A model generated the notes under the pieces. The model saw only the letters and a program-made list of their open reading frames with translations. It had not been told where the DNA came from and ran no database searches. From Phycisphaerales bacterium (GTDB lineage Bacteria; Planctomycetota; Phycisphaerae; Phycisphaerales; UBA1924): a DNA stretch of 64,000 nt. The stretch covers positions 32,727 through 96,726 of the forward strand of contig JAJVHS010000081.1 of NCBI GenBank assembly GCA_022072615.1, written 5' to 3'. The translations under genes and the position numbers were made by a program. Shown here in pieces: positions 63,961 to 64,000 of the stretch (within the stretch, counting starts at the first letter, position 1; each line of letters opens with the position of its first letter).

Positions 63961-64000
63961 CCTCTCTGGGCTCGGCCGGGATCCGGATTGTTCGGCGGAT

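Overview
The window is about 64 kb of GC-rich, tightly packed bacterial chromosome. It most likely comes from a planctomycete of the Phycisphaerae type. The signs are: three secreted proteins that end in paired EF-hand/dockerin-like repeats closing with FEAGC; a PEP-CTERM-like sorting tail; a planctomycete-style prepilin-like protein with an H-x9-DG C-terminus; and CxxCxYxLxG...CPEC zinc-ribbon proteins. I see no plasmid, phage, IS element or CRISPR array. Most of the window looks like ordinary core chromosome.

Layout. 1-10.8 kb: the end of a repeat-tailed secreted protein, a GH29 fucosidase-like enzyme, a two-domain glycosyltransferase, dihydroorotase (pyrC), tRNA-Pro(GGG), a small M50-like membrane protease, an SMP-30-like lipoprotein, a GH95 fucosidase and a zinc-ribbon membrane protein. 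10.8-20.8 kb: ribosomal protein L21 (minus strand), then a long plus-strand run of purL with N-terminal PurS-like repeats followed by a complete 'ligase-associated' DNA-repair module (MBL exonuclease, ATP-dependent ligase, Lhr-like helicase, PdeM phosphoesterase). 20.7-25.8 kb (minus): histidine ammonia-lyase, urocanate hydratase and two crotonase-fold proteins. 26-40.6 kb: mixed single genes, including a prepilin-like protein, a TlpA thioredoxin, proS, a fatty acid desaturase, a dicarboxylate/glutamate symporter, an AIM24 protein, a PEP-CTERM protein with an unusual leader, an SDR, a stand-alone CZB protein and a beta-helix protein. 40.7-49 kb: an orphan substrate-binding protein and a six-gene efflux operon (TetR, two paralogous FtsX-type permeases, ATPase, HlyD adaptor, NodT/OprM channel). 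49-64 kb: a Tat-exported amidase, a beta-helix repeat-tailed protein, gapA, sucC, a metzincin protease with the same tail, nth, a TIM-barrel protein, a cardiolipin synthase-like enzyme, cysteine synthase, a VOC lipoprotein, a DUF486 protein and an SPFH/flotillin-like protein.

Two themes cut across the window. First, at least twelve genes have a TAnnnT hexamer ending only 5-11 nt before the start codon and no Shine-Dalgarno motif. This is what leaderless transcripts would look like, while other genes carry GGAG-type ribosome sites. Second, genes are packed so tightly that convergent neighbours overlap at their 3' ends (10 to 122 bp), and operon members couple through ATGA or longer overlaps.

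The most interesting functional units are the TetR-controlled exporter with a duplicated permease and an operator lying on its own promoter, the purL-linked DNA-repair module, the shared FEAGC C-terminal repeats, and the PEP-CTERM leader with its short upstream reading frame.
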